60,204 nucleotides of DNA from assembly GCA_017446025.1 (NCBI GenBank), contig JAFSRR010000020.1:1-60204 (forward strand), read 5' to 3'. Position numbers and translations under genes: made by a program. The DNA is from Bacteroidales bacterium. GTDB taxonomy: Bacteria > Bacteroidota > Bacteroidia > Bacteroidales > UBA1402. The notes below the pieces were generated by a model. It was not told the origin of the DNA and did no database searches. It saw only the letters and a list, made by a program, of their open reading frames with translations. Shown piece by piece: positions 16,121 through 25,168 of this stretch (position 1 is its first letter; each line of letters begins with the position of its first letter).

Positions 16121-18097
16121 CTAGAACAGTTTATAGGTGGTTTTCAATACTTTGAATTCACAGCGACGGTTGATCTGATCGCAAATCTCCTGTCTTTGCA
16201 AAGGTAATGATTCTATATATTTTTCATCCAAAATATCGCCCTCTTTTAAGAAGGGATAATGCTCGACCATTTCCTGGGTGACCTTGGTCGGCTTCGACTT
16301 GCCGTAACCCTGGGCTTTGAGGCGGTCTTTCTCGATGCCCATGCCAATGAGGTAGTCCACCACCGACTGGGCCCGGCGCGATGACAAGACTTCGTTGTAC
16401 TCGTCGCTGCCCTTGCGGTCGGTATGGGCACCGATCTCGATGGTCACGTGGGGGTTGTCGTTGAGCAGTTTGACCAGTTCTTCCAGGGCCGGCGCCGATT
16501 CGGGCATCAGCGTCCAGCGGTCGAACTCGAAAAAGATGTTTTCGATACGCACGGGCAGGTGCAAGGAGGTGAGGATGAAATCCATCACATAGGAAGTATC
16601 CTTGTCCTTGGAATAAAACTGGTTGGAATAGTTCAGGTAGCCCCGGCAGGTGCCCAGCATCACATACTGGGTCCCCTTCTCCACTTCGTGGCTGTAGCTG
16701 CCGTCCTTGTGGGCCTTGATCTTGGTGTTGACCCCGTTGTCGTTGACTATGCGGATCACGGCATCGGGCACGGGATCGCCCTGACGATCGACCACATAAC
16801 CGCTCACCTCGACCGTGCGGCCCGCCTGGCCGAATTCATAGATCTTGTCGATCCCCTTGGCCTCCTTGCGGTTGGACGAGAACAGGCCGCGCTCCTCCTT
16901 GCCATAGAAAGCGATGCCGAAATCGTCGGCATTGGAGTTCAAGCCCAGCATGTTGACCACATTCCACGTGGAGTCCTCCGCCGACCAGACTGCCTTGAAA
17001 ATGTCCAGGCCGCCCAGTCCGGGCAGTCCCGTCGAAGAAAAATACAGTTCGTCGTTGGGCCGGAAATAGGGAAACATCTCGTCACCGGGGGTGTTGATCT
17101 CGGGCCCTAAATTTTCAGGAGGGCCGAAGGTCCTGCCCGACATTTCCGAGCGCCAGATGTCCTTGCCGCCGTATCCGCCCTCCATGTCTGAGACATAATA
17201 GAGGTAGCGTCCGTCGGGCGACACGGCCGGATGGGCAAACAGGATGGTCGTATCCAGGCTCAGGCGCATCAGTTCGGGCTCGCTCCACTGCTCGCCAGAA
17301 CGTATCGAGCGGAAAATGTTGGCCTGCGAAGAAGCCCCTTCCTCGCCCGTCTTGGTGACACAGCGGGTGAAATAGAGCACCTTGCCTTCGGCATCAAGGC
17401 AGCCGGCACCTTCGTCAAACTCCGAATTGATCGGTCCTTCGACCGCCAAAGGTTTTTCCCAGACACCGAACTGGTCCAGTTTGGACACATAGAAGTCGTT
17501 GTCGGGCAGGCCGGTGATCTTGCTTATCTTGGTGCCCTCCTTGAGCGTGGCCGAAGAGGAGAAAAACACCGTCTGGTATTCCTGAGGCAGCAGGATGGGG
17601 CAGAAATTGCCCCGCTTGAGGTTGAGCCTATCCGACTTGCGCACCTGATAAGGCGGCAGGGAGGCTTTCCACTCCTCGATCTTGAGGCAGGCAAACAACC
17701 CATTCAAGGCCTGGACATCATCGGGATGGGCATCCAGGTAGAGCCCGTAGTTGGTGATGGCCGGTTTGTATTTGCCGTTCTTGTGCAAGGTTTCGGCATA
17801 GCGTAGATAGACCGTATCGCTCGGATACTTGTAGCGAATGGCCTTGATATAGGCATTCTCGGCCTTGATGGGCTGGTTGCAGCGACGGTAGCACTCAGCC
17901 TGCCGGTAGGCCACCTGGGCACGCAGGTCCTTGTCGGACGACTGGATGCGCCGGTAGGCCTTGGCATAGATGCCGGCCGCCTCGGTGTACTCGCCGTAGC
18001 TGTAGTGCTTGTCGGCCTTGCGGATATCCTTCGCCACCGAACATGACATGAGCATGGCCAGGCACAACAACGCCAAATATCTGAGCAGGTGTTTCAT
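16121..18097 (-). CDS. porE: PorE-like T9SS lipoprotein (TPR, PD40, regulatory-like, OmpA domains)
   Basis: A 658-residue lipoprotein with signal MKHLLRYLALLCLAMLMSC and a lipobox cysteine at 19. Domains in order: TPR-like helices (about 25-180), WD40-like PD40 beta-propeller (about 195-430, with SPDGRYLYYVSDMEGGYGG and ELYFSSTGLPGLGGLDIF), a carboxypeptidase-regulatory-like domain (about 435-520, SGYVVDRQGDPVPDAVIRI) and an OmpA peptidoglycan-binding domain (about 530-650, HTDRKGSDEYNEVLSSRRAQ). This order matches PorE of Porphyromonas gingivalis, which ties the T9SS to peptidoglycan. Two T9SS cargo genes in the window support the call. Related OmpA lipoproteins outside T9SS exist, so orthology is likely but not proven. 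Confidence 0.82.
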   Translation of the reverse strand: MKHLLRYLALLCLAMLMSCSVAKDIRKADKHYSYGEYTEAAGIYAKAYRRIQSSDKDLRAQVAYRQAECYRRCNQPIKAENAYIKAIRYKYPSDTVYLRYAETLHKNGKYKPAITNYGLYLDAHPDDVQALNGLFACLKIEEWKASLPPYQVRKSDRLNLKRGNFCPILLPQEYQTVFFSSSATLKEGTKISKITGLPDNDFYVSKLDQFGVWEKPLAVEGPINSEFDEGAGCLDAEGKVLYFTRCVTKTGEEGASSQANIFRSIRSGEQWSEPELMRLSLDTTILFAHPAVSPDGRYLYYVSDMEGGYGGKDIWRSEMSGRTFGPPENLGPEINTPGDEMFPYFRPNDELYFSSTGLPGLGGLDIFKAVWSAEDSTWNVVNMLGLNSNADDFGIAFYGKEERGLFSSNRKEAKGIDKIYEFGQAGRTVEVSGYVVDRQGDPVPDAVIRIVNDNGVNTKIKAHKDGSYSHEVEKGTQYVMLGTCRGYLNYSNQFYSKDKDTSYVMDFILTSLHLPVRIENIFFEFDRWTLMPESAPALEELVKLLNDNPHVTIEIGAHTDRKGSDEYNEVLSSRRAQSVVDYLIGMGIEKDRLKAQGYGKSKPTKVTQEMVEHYPFLKEGDILDEKYIESLPLQRQEICDQINRRCEFKVLKTTYKLF

Positions 18098-18141
18098 GAA
18101 GGTAATAACGGCCGAAAAGAGGTTTTATTGTCAGAGAGACA

Positions 18142-19362
18142 TCATGGTTGCAGCAGCGAGCTGTCGCCGTAGCTGAGGAAGCGGAAACCCTTGTCCAGGG
18201 CATAGCGGTAGATGCGTCGCCAATCCTCGCCCACAAAAGCCGACACCAGCAGTAGAAGGGTGCTGTTGGGCTGATGGAAATTGGTGAGCATGGCCCTGAC
18301 AATTTGGAAACGGTAGCCCGGGGCAATCAGCAGACGGGTACAGGCATGCAGGGTGTCCTGCCCTTCGGCCAGCATCCAGTCGTACAAAGCCTGCAAAGCC
18401 TCATGGGCCGTATATTCCCGATGGTTTTCGTAAGGATACCACTGGTCGAGCACCCAGTCGTCGTGGCGGCCCGTCTCGAGCAGATGCACCCCAAACCAGT
18501 AGAGGCTTTCCAGCGTGCGCACCGAAGTGGTGCCCACCGCCGTCACCGTCCGGCCGCTGCGGAGCAGAGCTTCGATAAGTGAGCGCTCCACCGAGATGAA
18601 CTCGATGTGCATGGGATGGCCTTCCATCCGGGCCGATTTGACGGGCTGGAAAGTGGAAGCACTCACATGCAGGGTCACTTCCAGACGGGGGATGCCCTTC
18701 TCATCGACCGACGAGAGCACGGCCGGGGTGAAGTGCAGGCCGGCCGTCGGAGCGGCCACCGAGCCCTCAATGCGGGAATAGACCGTCTGGTAGGTGGTCT
18801 CGTCGCTTTTTTCCGACTCGCGGTTCAGATAGGGCGGAATGGGAATCTGACCGGCCGCCTCCAGCAAATCGCCGAAGGCCATATCGGCCGGTTCCCAGCT
18901 GAAACGGATGCGCTGGGCTTTGTCGTGGGTACCCAGGTGCTCGGCCCGCAAGGTGCAGGGCTGACCGCTGACAAGAATCTGCTGTGACAATGCCCCGCCC
19001 TTCCATTTCTTGAGGTTGCCTACCAGGCACTCCCACTCGCAACTGCCACGGGACTGGAAATTGCGGGCATAGTCGGCCGGCGACAGGGGTTCGAGGCAGA
19101 AAATCTCGATACGGGCGCCGCTCTCCTTATGGAAAAACAGCCGGGCATGGATGACCCGGGTGTTGTTGTAAACGAGCATGGTATCGTCGGCCAGGCAGTC
19201 GGCCAGGCGACTGAAGCGCGTGTCCGAGATCTCGCCGCCACGATAAAGCAACAACCGGGAACTATCCCTGGGATCTGCCGGATACTTGGCAATGCGCTCA
19301 TCCGGCAGATCGTAGGAATAGTCGTTGATTGAGATTTCCTTTACTTGGGAAAGCAGGCTCAT
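18142..19362 (-). CDS. queA: tRNA preQ1(34) S-adenosylmethionine ribosyltransferase-isomerase QueA
   Basis: A 406-residue QueA. Family motifs include DLPDERIAKYPADPRDSSRLL, YNNTRVIHARL, VAAPTAGLHFTP and LTNFHQPNSTLLLLVSAF. It transfers the ribosyl group of SAM to preQ1 in the tRNA wobble position, making epoxyqueuosine. It is longer than the usual 340-360 residues, as is common in Bacteroidota. I take MSLLSQ (19362); an alternative ATG lies two codons upstream. It follows pepO by nine bases in the leftward operon. Confidence 0.95.
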   Translation of the reverse strand: MSLLSQVKEISINDYSYDLPDERIAKYPADPRDSSRLLLYRGGEISDTRFSRLADCLADDTMLVYNNTRVIHARLFFHKESGARIEIFCLEPLSPADYARNFQSRGSCEWECLVGNLKKWKGGALSQQILVSGQPCTLRAEHLGTHDKAQRIRFSWEPADMAFGDLLEAAGQIPIPPYLNRESEKSDETTYQTVYSRIEGSVAAPTAGLHFTPAVLSSVDEKGIPRLEVTLHVSASTFQPVKSARMEGHPMHIEFISVERSLIEALLRSGRTVTAVGTTSVRTLESLYWFGVHLLETGRHDDWVLDQWYPYENHREYTAHEALQALYDWMLAEGQDTLHACTRLLIAPGYRFQIVRAMLTNFHQPNSTLLLLVSAFVGEDWRRIYRYALDKGFRFLSYGDSSLLQP

Positions 19363-19371
19363 CTTCAAAGA

Positions 19372-21402
19372 TTACCAAATGGATACACGCTCTTCGACAG
19401 GCAGGTACATGGCATCGCCCGGCTGCAGGTTGAAGGCTTCGGCAAAAGCATTGATATGGGGCAGCGTGCCGTTGACACGATACTCACCCAGGGCATGGGG
19501 ATCTTCGTTGGTACGGCGCATGATTTCCTGCTCGCGGATGTTGCCGGCCCAGACATGGGCATAGGCGATGAAGAAGCGCTGGGCCGGGGTAAAGCCGTCG
19601 ATGGCCACCTGCTGCTTGAACTGAGGCGTCTTCTGCAGGGCGTTGAAGGCCACCTGCAACCCACCGTGGTCGGCGATGTTCTCACCCAGGGTGAGCGAGC
19701 CGTTGGCATGGACACCAGGCAAGACTTCGATGTTGTCGAAATACTTGCGCAGCACGTCGGTGCGCTCGGCAAACTGACTGGCATCCTGCTCGGTCCACCA
19801 GTTGGACAGGTTGCCGCGGCTGTCGTACTGGCAGCCCTGGTCGTCGAAACCGTGGGTCATCTCGTGGCCGATCACCACACCGATGGCACCGTAGTTCACA
19901 GCATCGTCACCTCCCTTGTAGAAGAAAGGCGGCTGCAGGATACCGGCCGGGAAGCAGATCTCGTTGGTGGTAGGATTGTAATAGGCATTGACCGTCTGCG
20001 GACGCATGAGCCATTCGTCGCGATCGACAGGCTGGCCGATCTTGGCGATATTGTCGCGGAAATAGAAAGCGCCCACCTGCTTCATGTTCTCATACAGCGG
20101 CAGGGAAGGATCGATGGCCAGCGACGAATAGTCTTTCCACTTGTCGGGATAGCCGATCTTGACGCGGAAGGCAGCCAGCTTCTCGTGAGCACGGGCCTTC
20201 GTCTCGTCGCTCATCCATGTGAGCTGGTCGATGCGCTCGCCCAGGCTCAGCTGCAAATTGCCTACCAGCTCAAGCATGCGCTGTTTGGCCTCCGGGGGGA
20301 AGTACTGGTTGACATAGGCGATACCCAGGGCTTCGCCCAGCGAACCGTTCAGCGTGTTGACGGCGCGTTTCCAGCGGGGCTGCATCTGTTCGCGACCCGA
20401 CATGGTGCGACCGAAGAAGTCGAAATTCTGCTCGGCCATCTCGTCGCCCAGACAATCGGCACCGCCGTTGATCAGGTTCCAGGCCAGATAGTTGCGCATG
20501 GCAGGCATCGGTGTCTCGGCAAAAGCCTTGGCGGCCTCGCGGATGAAACCGTCTTGCGACACGTTGATCGAGTCGGTTTGCACGCCCAAAGCCTCGAAAT
20601 AGCCCATCCAGTCAAATTCGGGAGCCATCTCAGCGAGTTGCTGCATACTCATCTTGTGGTAGTTCTTGTAGGGGTCACGCAACTCGACGCGTGAGAAGGA
20701 AGCCTTGGCCAGCCGGGTCTCCAGTGCCATGACATCGGCCGAAGCCTTCTGGGCGGCAGCCTTCGGATAGCCTGCCAGGCAGAACATCTTGACGATGTGC
20801 TCGGCATACTTGGCGCGGATTTCGCGATTGCGGGCATCGTCCTTGAGATAATAGTCGCGGTCGCCCATGCCCAGGCCACCCTGATAGGTCTGCAGGATGT
20901 TCATCTCGGAATTCATGTCGTCGGCACCGACATAGAGCGAGAACAAGGGATCGTTGGCATGCTTGTTCATCTCGACCATGCACATCATGGCCTCCTTTTT
21001 GTCGCGCAGAGCATTGATGGCGGCCAGATCCTTGACAATCGGAGTCACCCCCTCGGCATTGAGGCGGGCGCTGTCCATGACCTGTTTGTAGAGGTCGGAG
21101 ATTTTCTGTTCGACACTGCCGGCCTCGTAGGTGGCTACGGCCAGGGTATCGACCAGTGCCCTGAGTTGTTTCTGCACTGCTTCGCCGAGTTGGTCGAAAG
21201 CGGCATAGCGGCCGTATTCGGCAGGCAGCGGGAAAAGTTTCTGCCAACCGCCGGTGGCGTACTGATAGAAGTCCTGCCGGGGATCGGCCGTTTCGTCCAT
21301 CCATTCCCGGTTCAAACCATTCTCCGTGACGGGGGCCATTTTCTTGTTACATGCACTCATTGTGATGAGAAGAACTAAACTAAGCAATAAATACTTTTTC
21401 AT
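19372..21402 (-). CDS. pepO: M13 family zinc metallopeptidase, lipoprotein
   Basis: A 676-residue neprilysin/PepO-like peptidase. The signal MKKYLLLSLVLLITMSAC ends in a lipobox cysteine. The zinc site is VIGHEMTHGFDD, with the downstream ligand glutamate and helper aspartate in GENIADHGG, and substrate-binding NAYYNPTTNEICFPAGIL. M13 enzymes cleave small peptides outside the cytoplasm. The length fits the family (about 650-700). It lies 33 bases after the ABC-F gene and nine before queA. Confidence 0.93.
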   Translation of the reverse strand: MKKYLLLSLVLLITMSACNKKMAPVTENGLNREWMDETADPRQDFYQYATGGWQKLFPLPAEYGRYAAFDQLGEAVQKQLRALVDTLAVATYEAGSVEQKISDLYKQVMDSARLNAEGVTPIVKDLAAINALRDKKEAMMCMVEMNKHANDPLFSLYVGADDMNSEMNILQTYQGGLGMGDRDYYLKDDARNREIRAKYAEHIVKMFCLAGYPKAAAQKASADVMALETRLAKASFSRVELRDPYKNYHKMSMQQLAEMAPEFDWMGYFEALGVQTDSINVSQDGFIREAAKAFAETPMPAMRNYLAWNLINGGADCLGDEMAEQNFDFFGRTMSGREQMQPRWKRAVNTLNGSLGEALGIAYVNQYFPPEAKQRMLELVGNLQLSLGERIDQLTWMSDETKARAHEKLAAFRVKIGYPDKWKDYSSLAIDPSLPLYENMKQVGAFYFRDNIAKIGQPVDRDEWLMRPQTVNAYYNPTTNEICFPAGILQPPFFYKGGDDAVNYGAIGVVIGHEMTHGFDDQGCQYDSRGNLSNWWTEQDASQFAERTDVLRKYFDNIEVLPGVHANGSLTLGENIADHGGLQVAFNALQKTPQFKQQVAIDGFTPAQRFFIAYAHVWAGNIREQEIMRRTNEDPHALGEYRVNGTLPHINAFAEAFNLQPGDAMYLPVEERVSIW

Positions 21403-21435
21403 TTTACTGATTTTATGATAGTTACTGATAATAAT

Positions 21436-23451
21436 CTAAGTCAGCCGATGCGTCTGGGAAAACTCCTCCAACTCGCAGGCCGCCTGTTCCCAATAGCTCA
21501 TGGCCGTGTCCAGGGCCTTGCGCCGAACGCCGTACTGCTCGTGAAGCGATGTATCGGCCGCACCCTCGGGGGTACCCAGCTGCGCCTCCGTCTCGGCCAG
21601 GGCCGCCTCGCAGGCCGCCACTTCCTCCTCGCACTTGGCGACTTGCTGCTGGAGTTTGCGCAGCTGCTTTTGGATCTCCTTCCGCTCCTGATAAGTCAGG
21701 GGCGTAGACGGCAGTGTCTCCTTCTCTTTGGCAACCACCGTCGGCTGGGATTTATCTTTGCCGGCAGACGGATCCTTGTCCGTGGACGTCTTCACGGCGG
21801 CTGCAGGTTTGGCGCTACGCTCTATCTCGCGGAGGCTGTCCAGCCTTTTTTTCTCCAGGAATTCCCTGATGCCGCCCAGATGCTCACGCACCCGCTGATG
21901 GCCAAACTCATAGACCTTTTCGACCAATCCATCGAGAAAATCACGGTCGTGCGACACAACGATGACCGTGCCGTCAAATTCCTGGATAGCCTGCTTGAGC
22001 ACTTCCTTGGAACGGATGTCCAGGTGGTTGGTCGGCTCGTCCAGGATGAGCAGGTTGGCCGGTTCCAACAACAGCCGGATCATGGCCAGACGGCTGCGCT
22101 CACCGCCCGACAACACCTTCACCTTCTTGTCGGAGGCCTCGCCTCCAAACATGAAAGCCCCCAGGATGTCGCGGATCTTGGTGCGGATATCGCCCACAGC
22201 CACCCGGTCGATGGTATCGAACACTGTCAGGTTTTCATCGAGCAGCAGGGGCTGGTTCTGGGCATAGTAGGCGATCTTGACCTGATGGCCCAGCTGCAGC
22301 TTGCCCTGGAAAGGGATCTCACCCAATATACACTTGACCAGCGTCGATTTACCCTCGCCGTTGCGGCCCACGAAGGCCACCTTTTCGCCCCGGCGGATGG
22401 TCATGTTCACCCCGCGGAGCACCACGTGCTCGCCGTAGGCTTTTTCGAGATCCTCGATAATCACAGGATAGGAACCCGAATGCGGCGCCTTGGGAAAACG
22501 CAGGTTCATCACGGCGGTATCCTCCTCGTCCACCTCGATGCGTTCGAGCTTTTCGAGTTGCTTGATACGCGACTGCACCTGCACGGCCTTGGTGGCCTTG
22601 TAGCGGAAACGCTCGATGAAAGCCTCCGTATCCTGGATCATCTTCTGCTGGTTGTCGTAGGTACGCTGTTGCTGCTCGCGGCGCTCGCGGCGCAAGATCA
22701 CAAACTGCGAATAAGGCACCTTGTAGTCGTAGAGCTTGCCCAGCGACAGCTCGACCGTGCGCGGGCAGACATTGTCCAGGAAGGCCTTGTCGTGGGAAAC
22801 CAGCAGCACCGCCCGGGCATTTTGGATGAGGAAGTTCTCGAACCACTGGATCGATTCGATGTCCAGGTGGTTGGTCGGCTCGTCGAGCAGCAGGATGTCG
22901 GGCCGACGTAGCAATACCTTGGCCAGCTCGATACGCATGCGCCAACCCCCGCTGAACTCCGAGGTGGGCCGTCCAAAATCGCTGCGCTCGAAGCCCAGGC
23001 CCAGCAATGTCTTCTCGATCTCGGCCTGGTAGTCGTTGATGCCCGACATGAGCAGCAGGTCGTTCATGTGGTTGAGCCGCTCGATCAGGTCCTGATAGGC
23101 CGGGGAGTCGTAGTCGCTGCGCGATGCCAAGGCCTGCTCGGTCTGCTTGATCTGCGCCTGCAGTTCGAACAAATGGGCAAAAGCCTGCTCTGCTTCCTCA
23201 TAGACCGTGTAGCGGTCGGTTGTCTCCAAAATCTGGGGCAGATAGCCGATGGTAAAACCCCGGGGCGTGCCCACCGTGCCGGAAGTTGGTTTCTGCCGGC
23301 CGGCAATGATCTTGAGCAACGTGGATTTACCGGCGCCGTTGCGGCCGGTCAAAGCGATACGGTCACGAGGGTTGATTACGAAGGAAACCCCGTCCAACAG
23401 ACGGAATCCTCCGAATTCTACCGTGATGTTTTCGACAGAGACCATAGACAA
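21436..23451 (-). CDS. ABC-F family ATP-binding protein
   Basis: A 671-residue protein with two ABC ATPase domains and no membrane segments. Walker A motifs are GRNGAGKST (about 37) and GRNGEGKST (about 370). Signature motifs are EFSGGWRMR and VLSGGERSR, and Walker B is followed by DEPTNHLD in both halves. A charged C-terminal coiled coil (about 550-660) completes the ABC-F architecture (Uup/YheS type). ABC-F proteins act on the ribosome as translation factors or antibiotic-protection proteins; which of these applies is not visible. Start could also be the ATG two codons in. It is first in the run ABC-F, pepO, queA, porE, thyA. Confidence 0.92.
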   Translation of the reverse strand: MSMVSVENITVEFGGFRLLDGVSFVINPRDRIALTGRNGAGKSTLLKIIAGRQKPTSGTVGTPRGFTIGYLPQILETTDRYTVYEEAEQAFAHLFELQAQIKQTEQALASRSDYDSPAYQDLIERLNHMNDLLLMSGINDYQAEIEKTLLGLGFERSDFGRPTSEFSGGWRMRIELAKVLLRRPDILLLDEPTNHLDIESIQWFENFLIQNARAVLLVSHDKAFLDNVCPRTVELSLGKLYDYKVPYSQFVILRRERREQQQRTYDNQQKMIQDTEAFIERFRYKATKAVQVQSRIKQLEKLERIEVDEEDTAVMNLRFPKAPHSGSYPVIIEDLEKAYGEHVVLRGVNMTIRRGEKVAFVGRNGEGKSTLVKCILGEIPFQGKLQLGHQVKIAYYAQNQPLLLDENLTVFDTIDRVAVGDIRTKIRDILGAFMFGGEASDKKVKVLSGGERSRLAMIRLLLEPANLLILDEPTNHLDIRSKEVLKQAIQEFDGTVIVVSHDRDFLDGLVEKVYEFGHQRVREHLGGIREFLEKKRLDSLREIERSAKPAAAVKTSTDKDPSAGKDKSQPTVVAKEKETLPSTPLTYQERKEIQKQLRKLQQQVAKCEEEVAACEAALAETEAQLGTPEGAADTSLHEQYGVRRKALDTAMSYWEQAACELEEFSQTHRLT

Positions 23452-23521
23452 AAACCCATGCCGCCGGACTGCCGGCTAACGACCGCGAATTTACGATTTT
23501 TCAAGCATCCGGCCAAGACAA

Positions 23522-23558
23522 AATAAAGCGGCGGCAGTTGGTTTCAACTGCCGCCGCT
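23522..23558 (-). terminator. Terminator of the ExbB/ExbD operon
   Basis: A perfect 14-bp stem (23527-23540 with 23545-23558) with loop GTTT; on the minus strand it is followed by a T-rich tail (TTATTTTGT). It lies 20 bases after the last exbD stop codon. Confidence 0.88.
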
Positions 23559-23578
23559 CCTATCATATCGGGCGACTT

Positions 23579-24061
23579 TTATCGGGGCATTTCCGAATTG
23601 TCGCGTCTTTTCGAAGAATAGTTGATCTTCAAGGCATAGGCCTTACGCAGGGCTTGCTTCACGTCGTTGACGATACCCATCTGGGTGTCCTTGTCGATCT
23701 TCAGCGAGACAGTCATAAAGGGCTGGTCTTCTTCCTTCATGCTACCCTTTTCCTGAGCGATGTAGTCCTGGATCTCGTCCACTTCAGCGAAGCGGTCGTT
23801 GAGCTGGATACGGGTCTCCGAACCCATTCTGGCACGGTTGTGCTGGTTGGGCTGGCCAATGTAGATATAGGTGACCAGAGACTTCTTTTCCAACTTGGTG
23901 AGCTCCGTGGCGTGCGGCACGTCCACGACCACCTTCAGATCCACTTCCTTCATGGTCGTGACCGACATGAAGAAGAACAGGAACATGAAGACAATATCAG
24001 ACAGGGAAGACATGTTCAACTCAGGAACACCGTCATTCTTGGATTTCTTGAATTTAGACAT
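23579..24061 (-). CDS. exbD: Biopolymer transport protein ExbD/TolR family (second copy)
   Basis: A 160-residue ExbD/TolR protein with one N-terminal membrane helix (SLSDIVFMFLFFFMSVTTM, residues about 19-38). The helix carries the conserved membrane aspartate (Asp22) and leads to a periplasmic domain with MTVSLKIDKDTQMGIVNDVK. With ExbB it forms the proton-driven stator that energises TonB. It is last in the four-gene leftward operon, 11 bases after the first exbD. Confidence 0.92.
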   Translation of the reverse strand: MSKFKKSKNDGVPELNMSSLSDIVFMFLFFFMSVTTMKEVDLKVVVDVPHATELTKLEKKSLVTYIYIGQPNQHNRARMGSETRIQLNDRFAEVDEIQDYIAQEKGSMKEEDQPFMTVSLKIDKDTQMGIVNDVKQALRKAYALKINYSSKRRDNSEMPR

Positions 24062-24072
24062 AGCTTTCCAGT

Positions 24073-24636
24073 TTAATAAGTCTTGGGTTCTGCTTCGGAG
24101 ATCTTCTGGGGATAATAGGCGGCAACGGCTTTCTGATGCGGCTCGTCCAACTCGGCATAGGTCTTGCCGAAGGTGCGCAGCGACAGCTCGTCACGCAGCT
24201 CGTTGTAGGCGGCAATCAGTTCGTTCTGCACATCCATATATCGCCAGTACTTGGTCGCACGGTCGTTCTGCAGGGATATCACATGGGGCTTGGTAACCTC
24301 CACTTCACCGAAGAAGTCGATGGTCACGGGCACCTTCTTGGGCAGCTTGGCACTGTTGTTGGGATTCTCGATGAATTCCTTGGCAATGTCCTTCAGCTCC
24401 CAGAGTTCGATCTCGCGGCCTTCGCACATGATACGGTTATCGTAGCTTACCAAAACAACCAAAGTGTTGCGTTCCTCGACCTTCTGTTCCACATCCTCAT
24501 CCACGGGCGGCGGCAGACGACGCGTGATACCCGTGTCGGTGTCCATCGTGGTGGTCAGCAGGAAGAAAATCAACAACAGAAACGCAATGTCCGCTGTAGA
24601 ACTGGTATTCGGTTGTGGTAATTTTTTCTTTCCCAT
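24073..24636 (-). CDS. exbD: Biopolymer transport protein ExbD/TolR family (first copy)
   Basis: A 187-residue ExbD with the membrane motif SSTADIAFLLLIFFLLTTTM; Asp16 is the conserved proton-pathway residue. The periplasmic part is longer than in the second copy. Paired unequal ExbD proteins are normal in Bacteroidota and may form a heteromeric stator. It follows the small membrane protein by 15 bases. Confidence 0.92.
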   Translation of the reverse strand: MGKKKLPQPNTSSTADIAFLLLIFFLLTTTMDTDTGITRRLPPPVDEDVEQKVEERNTLVVLVSYDNRIMCEGREIELWELKDIAKEFIENPNNSAKLPKKVPVTIDFFGEVEVTKPHVISLQNDRATKYWRYMDVQNELIAAYNELRDELSLRTFGKTYAELDEPHQKAVAAYYPQKISEAEPKTY

Positions 24637-24651
24637 AGTTCAGATGATTGA

Positions 24652-25134
24652 TTAAGCGTCTTTTACTTTGGCTTTGAACAAACCGGAGAAAATGATGAGC
24701 AGGATGGCAACCAGAGCCAGGGCGCCGATGCCAAGCATGCACATGTTAGACAGCTGGTTGATGCTCTGCGAAACGACACCGTCAAACGCAGGGATATCAT
24801 CGTTGGTAAGGAAGTTGAAGTTGGTCAGGCCGAAATAGCCGAACAACAGGAGAGCGACCAGCAACAGCGGACCCACGAGCGATTCGAGGGTGGCCAGCGG
24901 GCTCTTGACAAAATTCTTTACCAGCTGAACCAAGGCAAACCCCAGCGTGATAACCAATGCGATGGCAACGATGGCGGCAATCCAATACAACAGGACATCG
25001 GTATAGACCGGTTCGAGGTATTCGGCTGTCGGATCCACGCTACCTCCGGCAAAGACCATCGCGAAAGCGGCCACGGAAACTACCATGAGAATCCACAGCA
25101 CGACCTTGGGAAGGAGGCTTGAAAATTTAGACAT
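24652..25134 (-). CDS. Membrane protein of the ExbB/ExbD operon, unknown function
   Basis: A 160-residue protein with about four membrane helices: residues about 9-30, 47-72, 85-105 and 132-153. The sequence between helices three and four (NFNFLTNDDIPAFDGVVSQS) should be extracytoplasmic or a loop. It has no motif I can name. Its constant company is the evidence: it lies between exbB and exbD with gaps of 34 and 15 bases, an arrangement I recall from other Bacteroidales. It may be an assembly factor or subunit of the stator; this is inference. Confidence 0.85.
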   Translation of the reverse strand: MSKFSSLLPKVVLWILMVVSVAAFAMVFAGGSVDPTAEYLEPVYTDVLLYWIAAIVAIALVITLGFALVQLVKNFVKSPLATLESLVGPLLLVALLLFGYFGLTNFNFLTNDDIPAFDGVVSQSINQLSNMCMLGIGALALVAILLIIFSGLFKAKVKDA

Positions 25135-25168
25135 AGTTTTGAGATTTCAAGTTGGTAAAAAATGATGT

